Below, in pieces: positions 33,060-41,051 of a stretch of DNA of 64,000 nt. This DNA comes from Streptomyces sp. 35G-GA-8. GTDB taxonomy: Bacteria; Actinomycetota; Actinomycetes; Streptomycetales; Streptomycetaceae. Within the stretch, counting starts at the first letter, position 1; every line of letters begins with the position of its first letter. The DNA is taken from the NCBI RefSeq assembly GCF_023534745.1, contig NZ_JAMHJQ010000017.1, positions 1 through 64,000 of the forward strand, given 5' to 3'. The notes under the pieces were generated by a model. The model did not search any database. It saw only the letters and a list, made by a program, of their open reading frames with translations, and had not been told where the DNA came from. The position numbers and the translations under genes were made by a program.

Positions 33060-33148
33060 TGTGCGTTACTCCTCGGACTGCAGGGAGGCTATGGGCAGGT
33101 GTAGCGGGGCCACGCCATGGCGGCCCCACACCTCATGGGGACGCTGGC

Positions 33149-33835
33149 TCAGACGGCGGGAAGCGAAAGGGCCTCGCGAACCTTGGCCCTCGACTCCGCG
33201 GGCAGCGCGCGGTAGTCGGCCCACAGTCGCTCGACGGTACTGAACTCGCGCTTCTCTTCCGACACCCACCCGGTGAGCATCTTCCGCTCAAGTCCGCCAA
33301 GGCCGGCGAGGCTCTCCAGCAAGGCACCGAGGTCAACGGTCTGGCCACGCCCGCCAACACGGCAGCGGTTGCACTCGGCCACCAGTTCCACCCGCTCCTC
33401 ACCCGCCGGCTGCCTCACCGTACGGCGCGCGATGTCCAGCTGAGCCGACTCATACGAGCCGGCGTAAGTCTCGCCGGGGGCGATCCCGCAGGACCGGCAC
33501 AGGTGTCCGTCCTTCGCCAGGACTTCACGACGCTGCGTCTGGGTCACCGAAGCACCGGACTTGGTTGCCTTGCCCGGCTCCCAGACAGGTACTCCCTGCT
33601 TCACAAAGCGCTGCTCGTGCTGCCCCAGCGTCAGGTCTTCCCGCTGGGTGTCGATCTGCCAATCGTAGTCCCGCAAGTCACGCACACGACGATCTGCCTG
33701 GCTGATCCCGGGGAAGGCCGACTTGATGTCTTCCTTGGTAAAGGTGCCGCCCTCACCAATGACAGTCACCAGCCACAAGGCCGCGCGCTTCATGGTGCCG
33801 TACTTCTCATCCGTCCACGACGGCAGAGCCATCAT
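33149..33835 (-). CDS. HNH-like zinc protein with winged-helix N-terminus, possibly catalytically altered
   Basis: The 228-residue protein has an N-terminal winged-helix-like part (MKRAALWLVTVIGEGGTF to VRDLRDYDWQID), then an HNH-type scaffold with two Cys pairs (CRSC at 113-116, CNRC at 155-158). HNH nucleases have an LDH or DHI step between the Cys pairs. Here the matching place reads QLDIARRTV, so the catalytic His appears to be missing. It may bind DNA or methylated sites without cutting, or use another residue. ATG 33835 was chosen because AGGGG lies 8 bases upstream. It heads the leftward operon, 89 bp before the ParB-like gene. Confidence 0.72.
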   Translation of the reverse strand: MMALPSWTDEKYGTMKRAALWLVTVIGEGGTFTKEDIKSAFPGISQADRRVRDLRDYDWQIDTQREDLTLGQHEQRFVKQGVPVWEPGKATKSGASVTQTQRREVLAKDGHLCRSCGIAPGETYAGSYESAQLDIARRTVRQPAGEERVELVAECNRCRVGGRGQTVDLGALLESLAGLGGLERKMLTGWVSEEKREFSTVERLWADYRALPAESRAKVREALSLPAV

Positions 33836-33883
33836 CACGTTGTCCCCTCAAGTCAGACCACACAGGCAGGTGTCAGCGTCGCA

Positions 33884-33921
33884 CCAGAACACACGGAGAC
33901 GCTCTACGGACCAGGTTCTGG
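33884..33921. promoter_or_regulatory. Inverted repeat in the divergent region of the defence island
   Basis: CCAGAAC and GTTCTGG are spaced 24 bases apart between the HNH-like gene and the rightward regulator gene. The imperfect match extends outward through GCAC/GTGC. It could be an operator for the regulator encoded to the right. Confidence 0.35.
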
Positions 33922-34088
33922 CGTGCACTCAACCTTTGCCTGGATACGACCAGTTACGCCAGTGCCTGAAGTGTTTCGAGGGGCGATGAATACTTCTGGA
34001 TCTTTCAGAATTTCCGTCCGCTGACACACACTTGGAGCCTGCTGTCACCACGACGCGACGACACTCGCCATGCCCTCAAGGAGCCACA

Positions 34089-34919
34089 TTGCAGGACCGA
34101 GCGCAAAGAAAGTGGAAAGCCCTTCCCTCCGGCATCTCCCCTGCGCACCGGAGGCTGGTGACCGCCTTGCGGGACGTAGTCGATTGCAGTGACCAGCACC
34201 GCGGATCCATCGCTCGTCGTGCCTACCAGGCGCCAACATCCTTCTCGAACCACCTGAACGGCAGGCGGGTACCCAACCCTGAGCTCGTCACAAGCCTCCA
34301 CCAGGTAGCCGCCCAAGACGCCGAAGAGGCGGGACGCGAGCTGCCTCACACCCTCAAGAGCCTCCTGGAAATGCGCCTGGCCGCCCTGGTTAAGCACTGC
34401 GAGTGCTGCCCGGCGAGCGGCACCGTAGAGGAGCAAACCGCAGGACCCAAACTCTCATCACGGGCGGAAAGGCCGGCTCCACCACTTGTCCAGCCTCCTG
34501 TCCGCGCGGCACAGTCCGTCCTTCGGGACGACGCCGGGCGTTCTGGAACCCAGGGCACCCCGGTACAGACAACAGCGCCGGTCCCCCTTCCGGAGGGGGA
34601 CCGGCATCACACAATTGCCGCTGACGAGAACTGGTCCGAACTCAGCATCCTGACCGGCTACCTCTCCGAAGGCCGGGACCGGGATGCGTTCGTCATGCTC
34701 TGGAGCGCGGCAACGAGGCTCCCCGCGCGCGATGTACCCAAGGTCGTCATCGCCTGCCGCTCGGCGGGGCTGAACGATGAGGCAGACGCGGTCCTCACCA
34801 ACGTCGGCAGACGCGACGCCCAAGCCGTCATCAATATCGCCTCCGCCTTCCATGAAAGACGCCTCTACGAGGATGCTGGCCTCGTCCTCGCCTCCGCCGC
34901 GCGAACACGGACTGACTGA
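34089..34919 (+). CDS. Helix-turn-helix protein with TPR-like C-terminus
   Basis: The 276-residue protein has an N-terminal DNA-binding-like helix set (RGSIARRAYQAPTSFSNHLNGRRVPNPELV, about 40-70, XRE-like) and two CxxC-like Cys (CECC). After a disordered Pro-rich linker (about 110-180) comes a helical repeat part (SILTGYLSEGRDRDAFVMLWSAATRLPARDVPKVV and following). Proteins of this build are frequent and mostly uncharacterised in Streptomyces. The TTG at 34089 was chosen because AAGGAG lies five bases upstream, whereas the TTG at 34032 has none. It sits divergent from the defence operon and may regulate it. Confidence 0.7.
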   Translation: MQDRAQRKWKALPSGISPAHRRLVTALRDVVDCSDQHRGSIARRAYQAPTSFSNHLNGRRVPNPELVTSLHQVAAQDAEEAGRELPHTLKSLLEMRLAALVKHCECCPASGTVEEQTAGPKLSSRAERPAPPLVQPPVRAAQSVLRDDAGRSGTQGTPVQTTAPVPLPEGDRHHTIAADENWSELSILTGYLSEGRDRDAFVMLWSAATRLPARDVPKVVIACRSAGLNDEADAVLTNVGRRDAQAVINIASAFHERRLYEDAGLVLASAARTRTD

Positions 34920-34952
34920 CTCTCTCAGGGACTTCGCTCTTTCTCCTTACGG

Positions 34953-35936
34953 CTAGAGGTAGGGGCGGATGATGATGTTCGGGCGGTCTGGGCGGGATTT
35001 GGCCAGGCGGAGTTTGGTGCGGATCGCCGCTACCAGTTCTTCGGGGTGGTCGCGGATCAGGGCTGGGGCCGCGCTTGTGACGTCGATGCCGTGGGATTCC
35101 ATCAGCAGGCGGCGGCGGAGGGTGGCGCGGTATTGGGGCGCGCCCAGGTGGTATTCCTCGGAGTCGACTTCCAGGGCCACCCCCGCGAACGGCCAGTAGG
35201 CGTCCGGCTTGGCCAGGAAGGTGCCCTTCGGGGTGAGGAGGGTTGGGTTCCAGAGGGCGTCCGGGAGGCCGGCGGTGCGGAGGGTGTCCCGGGCCTGGGC
35301 CTCGGCGATGGAGCGGATGCCGGCGCGGAGTTCTTCCAGGGCGGTGCGTACCGCCGGGTTGCGGAGGGCGTGGGAGGCGTGGAGTTCGGCGCGGAGGTCT
35401 TCCGGGTGGCAGCTGCACCGCTGGACCGTCGCCGCGAGGAGCGCGCGGATCCGTTCCGGTGAGGGCTCGTGGGCCGCGAAGTCGGAGGCCGCGCGGACCG
35501 GGCGTACGCAGGGGATGCCGTCGACCAGCAGCGTCGGCGGCCAGCGGCTGGTGCGGCGCAGACGTACGTACGCTCTGTCGCGCAGCCCGCGGCGCGCGGC
35601 GACCAGCACGTCGGCGCGGTCCGTGCCCGCGTCCCGTAACCCGTACAGCGCGAGCGCCGCCTCGCCGGTCAGGACGGCCTTCGTGCCCGAGAGGGCGGTC
35701 GTCTCCGTGTCCGCGTAGAGGACGGCGGCGAGCAGCAGTTGGCGTGGGTCAGGAGCGCCGGTCTGTATCAGGACGACGCCGGGCAGCAGGCGCTGCCACG
35801 GGCCGGACGGTGCGCAGCGGGCCCTGGTGGTGCTGGCGGCGAGGCCGGTGGCGCGTAGTTGGCGGGTTGTCGCCAGGCGCCGTTGCGTACGGGACAGTTG
35901 GGCGATGGCCGGGTCGGCCGCGGTGGTTCGGGGCAT
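34953..35936 (-). CDS. AbiEi-like N-terminal domain with DUF559-type nuclease-fold C-terminus
   Basis: The 327-residue protein begins with a winged-helix/AbiEi-like part (LSRTQRRLATTRQLRATGLAASTTRAR, then RLLPGVVLIQTG and LTGEAALALYGL). It ends in a segment with PDAYWPFAGVALEVDSEEYH, which reads like the PD-(D/E)xK-related DUF559 fold (Asp ... Glu-Val-Asp). Actinobacteria have many such proteins near toxin-antitoxin and defence loci, and their role is unknown. No partner toxin is adjacent. It is encoded just right of the defence island and may be part of the same accessory zone. Confidence 0.72.
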   Translation of the reverse strand: MPRTTAADPAIAQLSRTQRRLATTRQLRATGLAASTTRARCAPSGPWQRLLPGVVLIQTGAPDPRQLLLAAVLYADTETTALSGTKAVLTGEAALALYGLRDAGTDRADVLVAARRGLRDRAYVRLRRTSRWPPTLLVDGIPCVRPVRAASDFAAHEPSPERIRALLAATVQRCSCHPEDLRAELHASHALRNPAVRTALEELRAGIRSIAEAQARDTLRTAGLPDALWNPTLLTPKGTFLAKPDAYWPFAGVALEVDSEEYHLGAPQYRATLRRRLLMESHGIDVTSAAPALIRDHPEELVAAIRTKLRLAKSRPDRPNIIIRPYL

Positions 35937-36015
35937 GGGGATTCCCTGCCCGTCCCGGCCCTGAAGTGGACACGTGTCGGCTGACTGTGACGATCTCTTG
36001 CGTCCTGCGTAGCGT

Positions 36016-36882
36016 TCAAGGCATATGGTCAGATTTAGATCTGTCAGGCCCGGCGTGACTGTGTCGCAAGAACGCTTCTATCGCCTCGTGCAGCGCCTCC
36101 GGCTGGTCCAGATGGACATCGTGGGCCGCGGACGGAATCACGCGTAGCTCCGTCCCCGGACGGCGTACCCGCATCTCCGTGGCCTCCGCCTCCGGCATCG
36201 AGCCCGTATCGCCGCGCACCACGAGCGTGGGGCAGCGCACCCGTTCCCACTCGTCCCAGAAAGACCGGCGGGCGTTCTCGGCGACACAGGCGACCATCAC
36301 CTCCCGGTCGACGCGCGGGCGCAGGCCGTCCGGGCGCTCCGCCAGGCCCGCCGCCCACGCCCGGCCGGCCGGGCCGCCGCCGAAGAACGCTGTCGCCTCC
36401 TCCATGGACGCGAAGGGCACCGGCCAGGAGTCCAGCCAGCCGCCGATACGCGCGGGCACCTCCGGATCGGGGCCCCTGGGGCCCGCCTCGATCAGAACCA
36501 GGGCACTGAACAGTTCCGGATGAGCCGCGGCGGCGAGCATGGCCGTATGGCCGCCCAGAGACTGGCCCACGAGGACGGGCCGATCGAGCGCCAGTCGTTC
36601 GGCCACCGCTACCACATCGCGTACATGCGCCGCGCGCGAAACGTCCGCGGGGCGGCGTTCGCTGGCGCCATGGCCGCGCGCGTCGTACGCCACCACCCGG
36701 CGCGCGGGCCGGAGCAGCCGTACGAGCGGGTCCCATTCGGCCGCGTGGCCCGCCAGCCCGTGCAGCAGGAGTACGGGCCGCCCCTCGCCGCTGCCCACGC
36801 CCTCGCCCATACCAGCCCCATGATCGGTACAGGCCAGCCGTACCCCGTCCCCGCTCGTCACCATCTCCGTCGTCCGCGCCAT
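36016..36882 (-). CDS. Alpha/beta-fold hydrolase
   Basis: The 288-residue enzyme has the oxyanion-hole segment VLLLHGLAGHAAEWD, the nucleophile elbow GQSLGG, an acidic residue after the strand TLVVRGDTGSM and the catalytic His in SAAHDVHLD, so the triad is complete. It is likely an esterase, lactonase or C-C hydrolase, and the substrate is not indicated. The start at 36882 (MARTTEMV) is preferred because the frame upstream is low-complexity shadow sequence, and ATG 36864 is possible. Confidence 0.85.
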   Translation of the reverse strand: MARTTEMVTSGDGVRLACTDHGAGMGEGVGSGEGRPVLLLHGLAGHAAEWDPLVRLLRPARRVVAYDARGHGASERRPADVSRAAHVRDVVAVAERLALDRPVLVGQSLGGHTAMLAAAAHPELFSALVLIEAGPRGPDPEVPARIGGWLDSWPVPFASMEEATAFFGGGPAGRAWAAGLAERPDGLRPRVDREVMVACVAENARRSFWDEWERVRCPTLVVRGDTGSMPEAEATEMRVRRPGTELRVIPSAAHDVHLDQPEALHEAIEAFLRHSHAGPDRSKSDHMP

Positions 36883-37028
36883 GCGCCGACGGTCCCACAG
36901 CCCGCGCTCAGGGGCACACCCGTTTCTCGCGCCCCGGGCCGTCACCGGCACCCGCCGCGCCGGTGGTTGACCATGACTCGTTCCGGACGACAGGGTCACA
37001 GGGGCCGGATCACGCGCCCAGCGCTTCG

Positions 37029-38606
37029 TCACGCCCCCAGCAGATGGGCCACCGTATAGATCAGCAGGCCCGCCAGGGCACCCACCACCGTGCCGTTGAT
37101 CCGGATGAACTGGAGGTCGCGGCCGATATGCGCCTCGATCTTCCTGGAGGTGTCGGCGGCGTCCCAGCTCGCGACCGTGTCCGAGATCAGGGAGGTGATC
37201 TCGCCGCGGTACGTGGAGACGACATACGCCGCCGCGTCCTCGATCCAGCCGTCCAGCTTCCCCTGGAGCCGGGCGTCCGTCGCCAGCCGCGAGCCCAGGG
37301 AGAGCAGCGAGGCGCGCGCCCGCAGGCGCAGTTCGCTCCGGTCGTCCTCCGCGGCCGACATGATCATGGCCCGCACGGAAGCCCAGGCCGAGGCGATGAT
37401 GTCCTGCACCTCGGGGCGGGCGAGCAGCTCCGACTTCATGCGTTCGACCCGGGCGCGGGTGTCCGTGTCCGACTGGAGGTCCACCGCGAAATCGCGCAGG
37501 AAGCGGTCGATGGCGCCGCGCGCCGGGTGGTCCGGCATATCGCGCATCTCGGTGATGAAGCGGAGCAGTTCCTTGTAGACGCGGTCGCCGATCCTCCGGT
37601 CGACGAAGCGCGGCGTCCAGCCCGGCGCCCCGCCCTGGACCGCGTCCATGACCGAGTCCCCGTGCTCCACCAGCCAGTCGTGCGCGCGGGCGCAGATCAG
37701 ATCGACCGCGCGGTGGTGGGCGCCGTCGGCGACGACCGTGTCCAGGGTCTTGCCGAGGCCCGGCGCGATCTCCACCGCGTTCGCGCGCCGGGTGATCGCC
37801 TCGCCGACGACCGCCTGGACGTCCGAGTCCCGCAGGACGGTCAGCGCGCCGCGCAGCGCCGTGGACAGCTCGGCGGTGACCCGGTCCGCGTGGTCCGGCT
37901 CCGCGAGCCAGGTGCCGAGCCGGCGGCCGATACCGAGGGCTCTCAGCCGGTTCCGTACGACCTCGGCCGAGAGGAAGTTCTCCCCGACGAACGCGCCGAG
38001 CGACGTGCCCAGCTGGTCCTTCTTGTTCGGGATGATCGCGGTGTGCGGGATGGGCAGACCGAGCGGGTGCCGGAAGAGCGCCGTCACCGCGAACCAGTCG
38101 GCCAGCGCGCCCACCATGCCCGCCTCGGCCGCCGCGGCGACGAAGCCGGTCCAGCCGCCCATGCCGGAGTTCTTCGCCCAGGTGGCGAGCACATAGATCA
38201 GGGCCACCAGCAGCAGCAGACCGGTGGCGGTGGTCTTCATCCGGCGGACGCCGCGCAGCTTCTCCGCGTCGGCGGCCGTATAGGTGAAGGCGGGGAGCGC
38301 CGAGAGCTTTCCGGCCCCGGACGGCCGAGTCCCACCCGGCTCACCAGGCCCGCCCGGCCTGCCAGACCCGCCCGGCCTGCCAGACCCGCCGGGCCCACCA
38401 GTCCCGCCGGGCACACCAGCCACACCAGCCCCGCCCGACACCCCGGATCCCCCCGGACCGTCGGCCCCGACGGGGAGACCAGCACGACCATCGCTGCCCC
38501 TGCCCCCACCACTACCGTGGCCCCCACCACTGCCGTGGCCGCTGCCGCTGCCCCCGCCGCTGCCGTCGCCGCCCTCCACCGCTCTCTCCGGATCTGTACG
38601 TTCCAT
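37029..38606 (-). CDS. DUF445 family membrane protein with Gly-rich N-terminus
   Basis: The 525-residue protein has a collagen-like Gly/Pro/Ser repeat over the first 95 residues (GGPGGSGRPGGSGRPGG), two helices near 125-165 (TGLLLLVALIYVLATWA and AGMVGALADWFAVTALF), the DUF445 helical domain and a final C-terminal helix. DUF445 proteins (YjiN/YheB-like) are membrane proteins of unknown function. ATG 38606 is preferred to GTG 38624 because a GGTGGAG element sits just before it. The Gly-rich part seems to be a lineage-specific expansion. Confidence 0.82.
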   Translation of the reverse strand: MERTDPERAVEGGDGSGGGSGSGHGSGGGHGSGGGRGSDGRAGLPVGADGPGGSGVSGGAGVAGVPGGTGGPGGSGRPGGSGRPGGPGEPGGTRPSGAGKLSALPAFTYTAADAEKLRGVRRMKTTATGLLLLVALIYVLATWAKNSGMGGWTGFVAAAAEAGMVGALADWFAVTALFRHPLGLPIPHTAIIPNKKDQLGTSLGAFVGENFLSAEVVRNRLRALGIGRRLGTWLAEPDHADRVTAELSTALRGALTVLRDSDVQAVVGEAITRRANAVEIAPGLGKTLDTVVADGAHHRAVDLICARAHDWLVEHGDSVMDAVQGGAPGWTPRFVDRRIGDRVYKELLRFITEMRDMPDHPARGAIDRFLRDFAVDLQSDTDTRARVERMKSELLARPEVQDIIASAWASVRAMIMSAAEDDRSELRLRARASLLSLGSRLATDARLQGKLDGWIEDAAAYVVSTYRGEITSLISDTVASWDAADTSRKIEAHIGRDLQFIRINGTVVGALAGLLIYTVAHLLGA

Positions 38607-38781
38607 CCGCTCCACCCGATTCACCCGTCCGCGTAAGCGCCGGCGCCATGCTCAACGCACTCGGCTCAACGCTCCATGCTCCCGTTCTCGTGCCCGCGCA
38701 CCGCCCCTACCGCATTGTCCCTGCCTGAGGTACTCCCGGGGCGCACGTCAAGTTCCCGCGCGATGTCGGATGATGGGTTCT

Positions 38782-38841
38782 GTACGTAGTTCCGTACGTG
38801 ATGCCGTACGTGATGCCCTACGTAGTGCCGTACGTGGTGAT
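38782..38841. repeat. 12-bp tandem repeat array, 5 copies, TACGT core
   Basis: Five consecutive 12-bp units share the core TACGT (GTACGTGATGCC is the commonest unit) just upstream of the SGNH hydrolase gene. The array ends 36 bp before the ATG. It may be a regulatory iteron array, or a translated in-frame repeat if an earlier start is used. Confidence 0.8.
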
Positions 38842-38877
38842 GTGGTGACGAGGGAGACACGGGGGGACTCGGGGGCA

Positions 38878-40209
38878 ATGACCAGACATCGCGGATTCGC
38901 CCTGCTCGGGGCATTGGTCACGGTGGTGGCGCTGGTGTGCGGCGTCATCATCACCGGGTACGGACTGCTGGACAGCGGCACACGCGCGGACAGGGGCGGC
39001 TCCGCCGATACCTCCGGGGACCCCCGTACGCGCGGGCGCACCCCCATGGGGACGGCCGCGCCCGCCTCCGCCGACAACTGGACCGGCACCTGGGCCGCCG
39101 CTCCGGCGGGTGCCGAGCCGGGGGCGCCGGTCGGGTACCCCGGGCGTTCCATCCGTAACGTCGTACACACCAGCCTCGGCGGCAGCAAGGTCCGGATCAC
39201 CCTCTCCAATCTCTACAGCCCCACCCCGCTGCTGATAGGGACCGCTACGGTCGCGGTCGGCAAGGGCGGGGGCGGTCCCGAGGCAGTCGCGGGGACCATG
39301 CGGCAGCTGACCTTCGGCCGCCGGGCGGCCGTGACCGTACCGCCCGGCGGGCAGGTCGTCAGCGATCCCGTGGCGCTTCGGGTGCCGTACGACAGCGATC
39401 TGCTGGTCACGCTCCACACCCCGCGCGCCGGGGGGCCCGTCACCTATCACCGGCACGCGCTCCAGACCTCGTATCTCGCCGACGGCGACCGTACGCGCGC
39501 CCTCGACGCGACCGCGTACGCCCCGTCGCGCAAGGTCTGGCGCTATCTCACCGCCGTCGATGTCCTCAACCCCGAGGCGCGGGGGGCGGTCGTCGCCTTC
39601 GGTGACTCGATCACCGACGGGGTCGGCTCCGGCTACGACGCGAACCGCCGCTGGCCCGATGTGCTCGCCGCGCGCCTGCGCGACCAGCACATCGGCGTAC
39701 TCAACGAGGGCATCGGCGGTAACCGCGTCCTGGCCGACGGGTCATCGCTGGGCAACGGCGCGAGCGGGCTCGCCCGCTTCCAGCGCGACGTACTCGACCG
39801 GGCCGGTGCCAAGGTCGTCGTCATCGACCTCGGCGTCAACGACATCCTGCGGGGCCGCGAGACCGACCCCGCCAGGATCACCGCCGGGCTGCGCGAACTG
39901 GCCCAGCGGGCGAAGGCGCGCGGGCTGCGCGTGATCGGGTCGACGCTGACACCGTTCGGCGCGTACGGCGGGTACAACGCCACCACCGAGTCCGTACGCG
40001 ACCGGGTCAACGAGGAGATCCGCTCGGGCCGGGTCTTCGACGAGGTCGTGGACTTCGACAAGGTGATACGGGATCCGTACGCGCCCGACCGGATCAGGCC
40101 GGTGTACGACTCGGGCGACGGGCTGCACCCGAGTGACGCCGGGTACCGGGTAATGGGCCGCTATCTGAGCCCCCGGCTGCTGGCGGAGCGGGCGCCGGCC
40201 CAGCTGTGA
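38878..40209 (+). CDS. Secreted/membrane-anchored SGNH (GDSL-type) hydrolase
   Basis: The 443-residue protein has an N-terminal membrane segment or signal peptide (FALLGALVTVVALVCGVIITGYGLL), an N-terminal beta-domain (NWTGTWAAAPAGAE to about residue 220), and a SGNH hydrolase domain. In the latter, block I is VVAFGDSITDG (Ser nucleophile), block II includes GIGGNRVL, block III is LGVNDIL, and block V is DGLHPSDAGYR (Asp and His). It is likely an extracellular esterase or lipase. The ATG at 38878 follows a G-rich sequence. Upstream in-frame ATGs would place the 12-bp repeats in the protein, ahead of the signal peptide, which seems unlikely. Confidence 0.85.
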   Translation: MTRHRGFALLGALVTVVALVCGVIITGYGLLDSGTRADRGGSADTSGDPRTRGRTPMGTAAPASADNWTGTWAAAPAGAEPGAPVGYPGRSIRNVVHTSLGGSKVRITLSNLYSPTPLLIGTATVAVGKGGGGPEAVAGTMRQLTFGRRAAVTVPPGGQVVSDPVALRVPYDSDLLVTLHTPRAGGPVTYHRHALQTSYLADGDRTRALDATAYAPSRKVWRYLTAVDVLNPEARGAVVAFGDSITDGVGSGYDANRRWPDVLAARLRDQHIGVLNEGIGGNRVLADGSSLGNGASGLARFQRDVLDRAGAKVVVIDLGVNDILRGRETDPARITAGLRELAQRAKARGLRVIGSTLTPFGAYGGYNATTESVRDRVNEEIRSGRVFDEVVDFDKVIRDPYAPDRIRPVYDSGDGLHPSDAGYRVMGRYLSPRLLAERAPAQL

Positions 40210-40216
40210 CGGCTCA

Positions 40217-40288
40217 TCGCACCCCTCGGTCCAACTCCTGTCGCACCCCTCGGTCCAGCTCCTGTCGTACCCCTCAGTCCAGCTCCTT
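40217..40288. repeat. 24-bp tandem repeat, 3 copies, crossing a stop codon
   Basis: Three tandem 24-bp units (starting TCGCACCCCTCGGTCCA) run from the intergenic region into the last codons of the DUF1707 gene, whose stop is in the gene-proximal unit. Two copies of the gene's own 3' end therefore lie behind its stop codon. If the stop were lost, ELDRGVRQ-type repeats would be added. Confidence 0.8.
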
Positions 40289-41020
40289 GCGTTCCGCCTT
40301 CTTCTCCAGCTTCTGGCGCTTGCGCTCCTCCTTGAGCCGGCGCTTCTCCGACTCCCGCACCTTGCGCTCCACCCCGACCCCGCCCATCACCGCGAAGCCC
40401 GTGACGATCACCCGGGGCGACCCCGGGCTCGCCGTGCCCTCGCCCGTCTCGCCGAAGCCGCCCATCAGCCCGAAGCCCCTGACCTCGACGTCCAGGTCCG
40501 GCGGTACGGTCACATGCACCCCGCCCATGATCGTGAAACAGCGGATCACCACATCGCGGTCCTCGAACCGCGCCTCGCGCAGATCGATCTCACCGCCCCC
40601 CATGAGGACGGCGGTCGTGAACTTGCGGGCCACCGTCCACGTCCCCCTGCGGCGGAACCCGCCCCAGAACGCGAAGGCGCCCTTCGAGGTGGCCGGCTCC
40701 CGGCCGATCCGGCTCTGCCAGGTGTTCACCTCACCCGTGCCCGCCGAGTCGCGCACACCGTGCCCGGCGACGGAGGAGTCGGTCGCGAGCGCCACGTCCG
40801 TCGTCGTCCCCGGCGCGGGGAGATCCCGTACCAGTGGCGCCAACTCGCCATGGGTGCGTGCCGTGTAGGCCGCCTCCAGGCGCTGGTCGAACTCCTCCAT
40901 ATCGAGCCGGCCCTCGGCCATGGCCTCGCGCAGCCGCTCCGCGACCCGTTCCCGCTCGGCGTCGGATGCGCGCGTGTCAGGGCGCGGGTAGGTCGGCGGA
41001 TCAGGCCGCTCACTCGTCAT
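40274..41020 (-). CDS. DUF1707 (SHOCT-like) and LiaF-type C-terminal domain protein
   Basis: The 248-residue protein has an N-terminal DUF1707 domain (RASDAERERVAERLREAMAEGRLDMEEFDQRL, about 17-50), a linker, and a beta-rich C-terminal domain with repeated FTIMGGVHV, FGLMGGFGE and FAVMGGVGV strands. That is the LiaF/toastrack-like region. A charged Lys/Arg/Glu tail ends in KAERKELD. No membrane helix is present, so it is probably cytosolic or peripheral. Similar Streptomyces proteins are linked to cell-envelope stress sensing. Confidence 0.85.
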   Translation of the reverse strand: MTSERPDPPTYPRPDTRASDAERERVAERLREAMAEGRLDMEEFDQRLEAAYTARTHGELAPLVRDLPAPGTTTDVALATDSSVAGHGVRDSAGTGEVNTWQSRIGREPATSKGAFAFWGGFRRRGTWTVARKFTTAVLMGGGEIDLREARFEDRDVVIRCFTIMGGVHVTVPPDLDVEVRGFGLMGGFGETGEGTASPGSPRVIVTGFAVMGGVGVERKVRESEKRRLKEERKRQKLEKKAERKELD

Positions 41021-41051
41021 ACGAGCAGACTAGTCAACTGCGGGGGTCACG

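Noticed and set aside
22217-34952. Defence island as an integrative element or prophage
   Set aside because: No integrase, transposase, phage structural gene or flanking direct repeat was seen, so only accessory or transferred origin can be suggested.
38782-38841. 12-bp repeat array as a CRISPR
   Set aside because: Units are contiguous without spacers and far too short for CRISPR repeats.
38284-38877. N-terminal extension of the SGNH hydrolase
   Set aside because: The extended frame reads through the reverse of the DUF445 Gly-rich region and would put the signal peptide in mid-protein.
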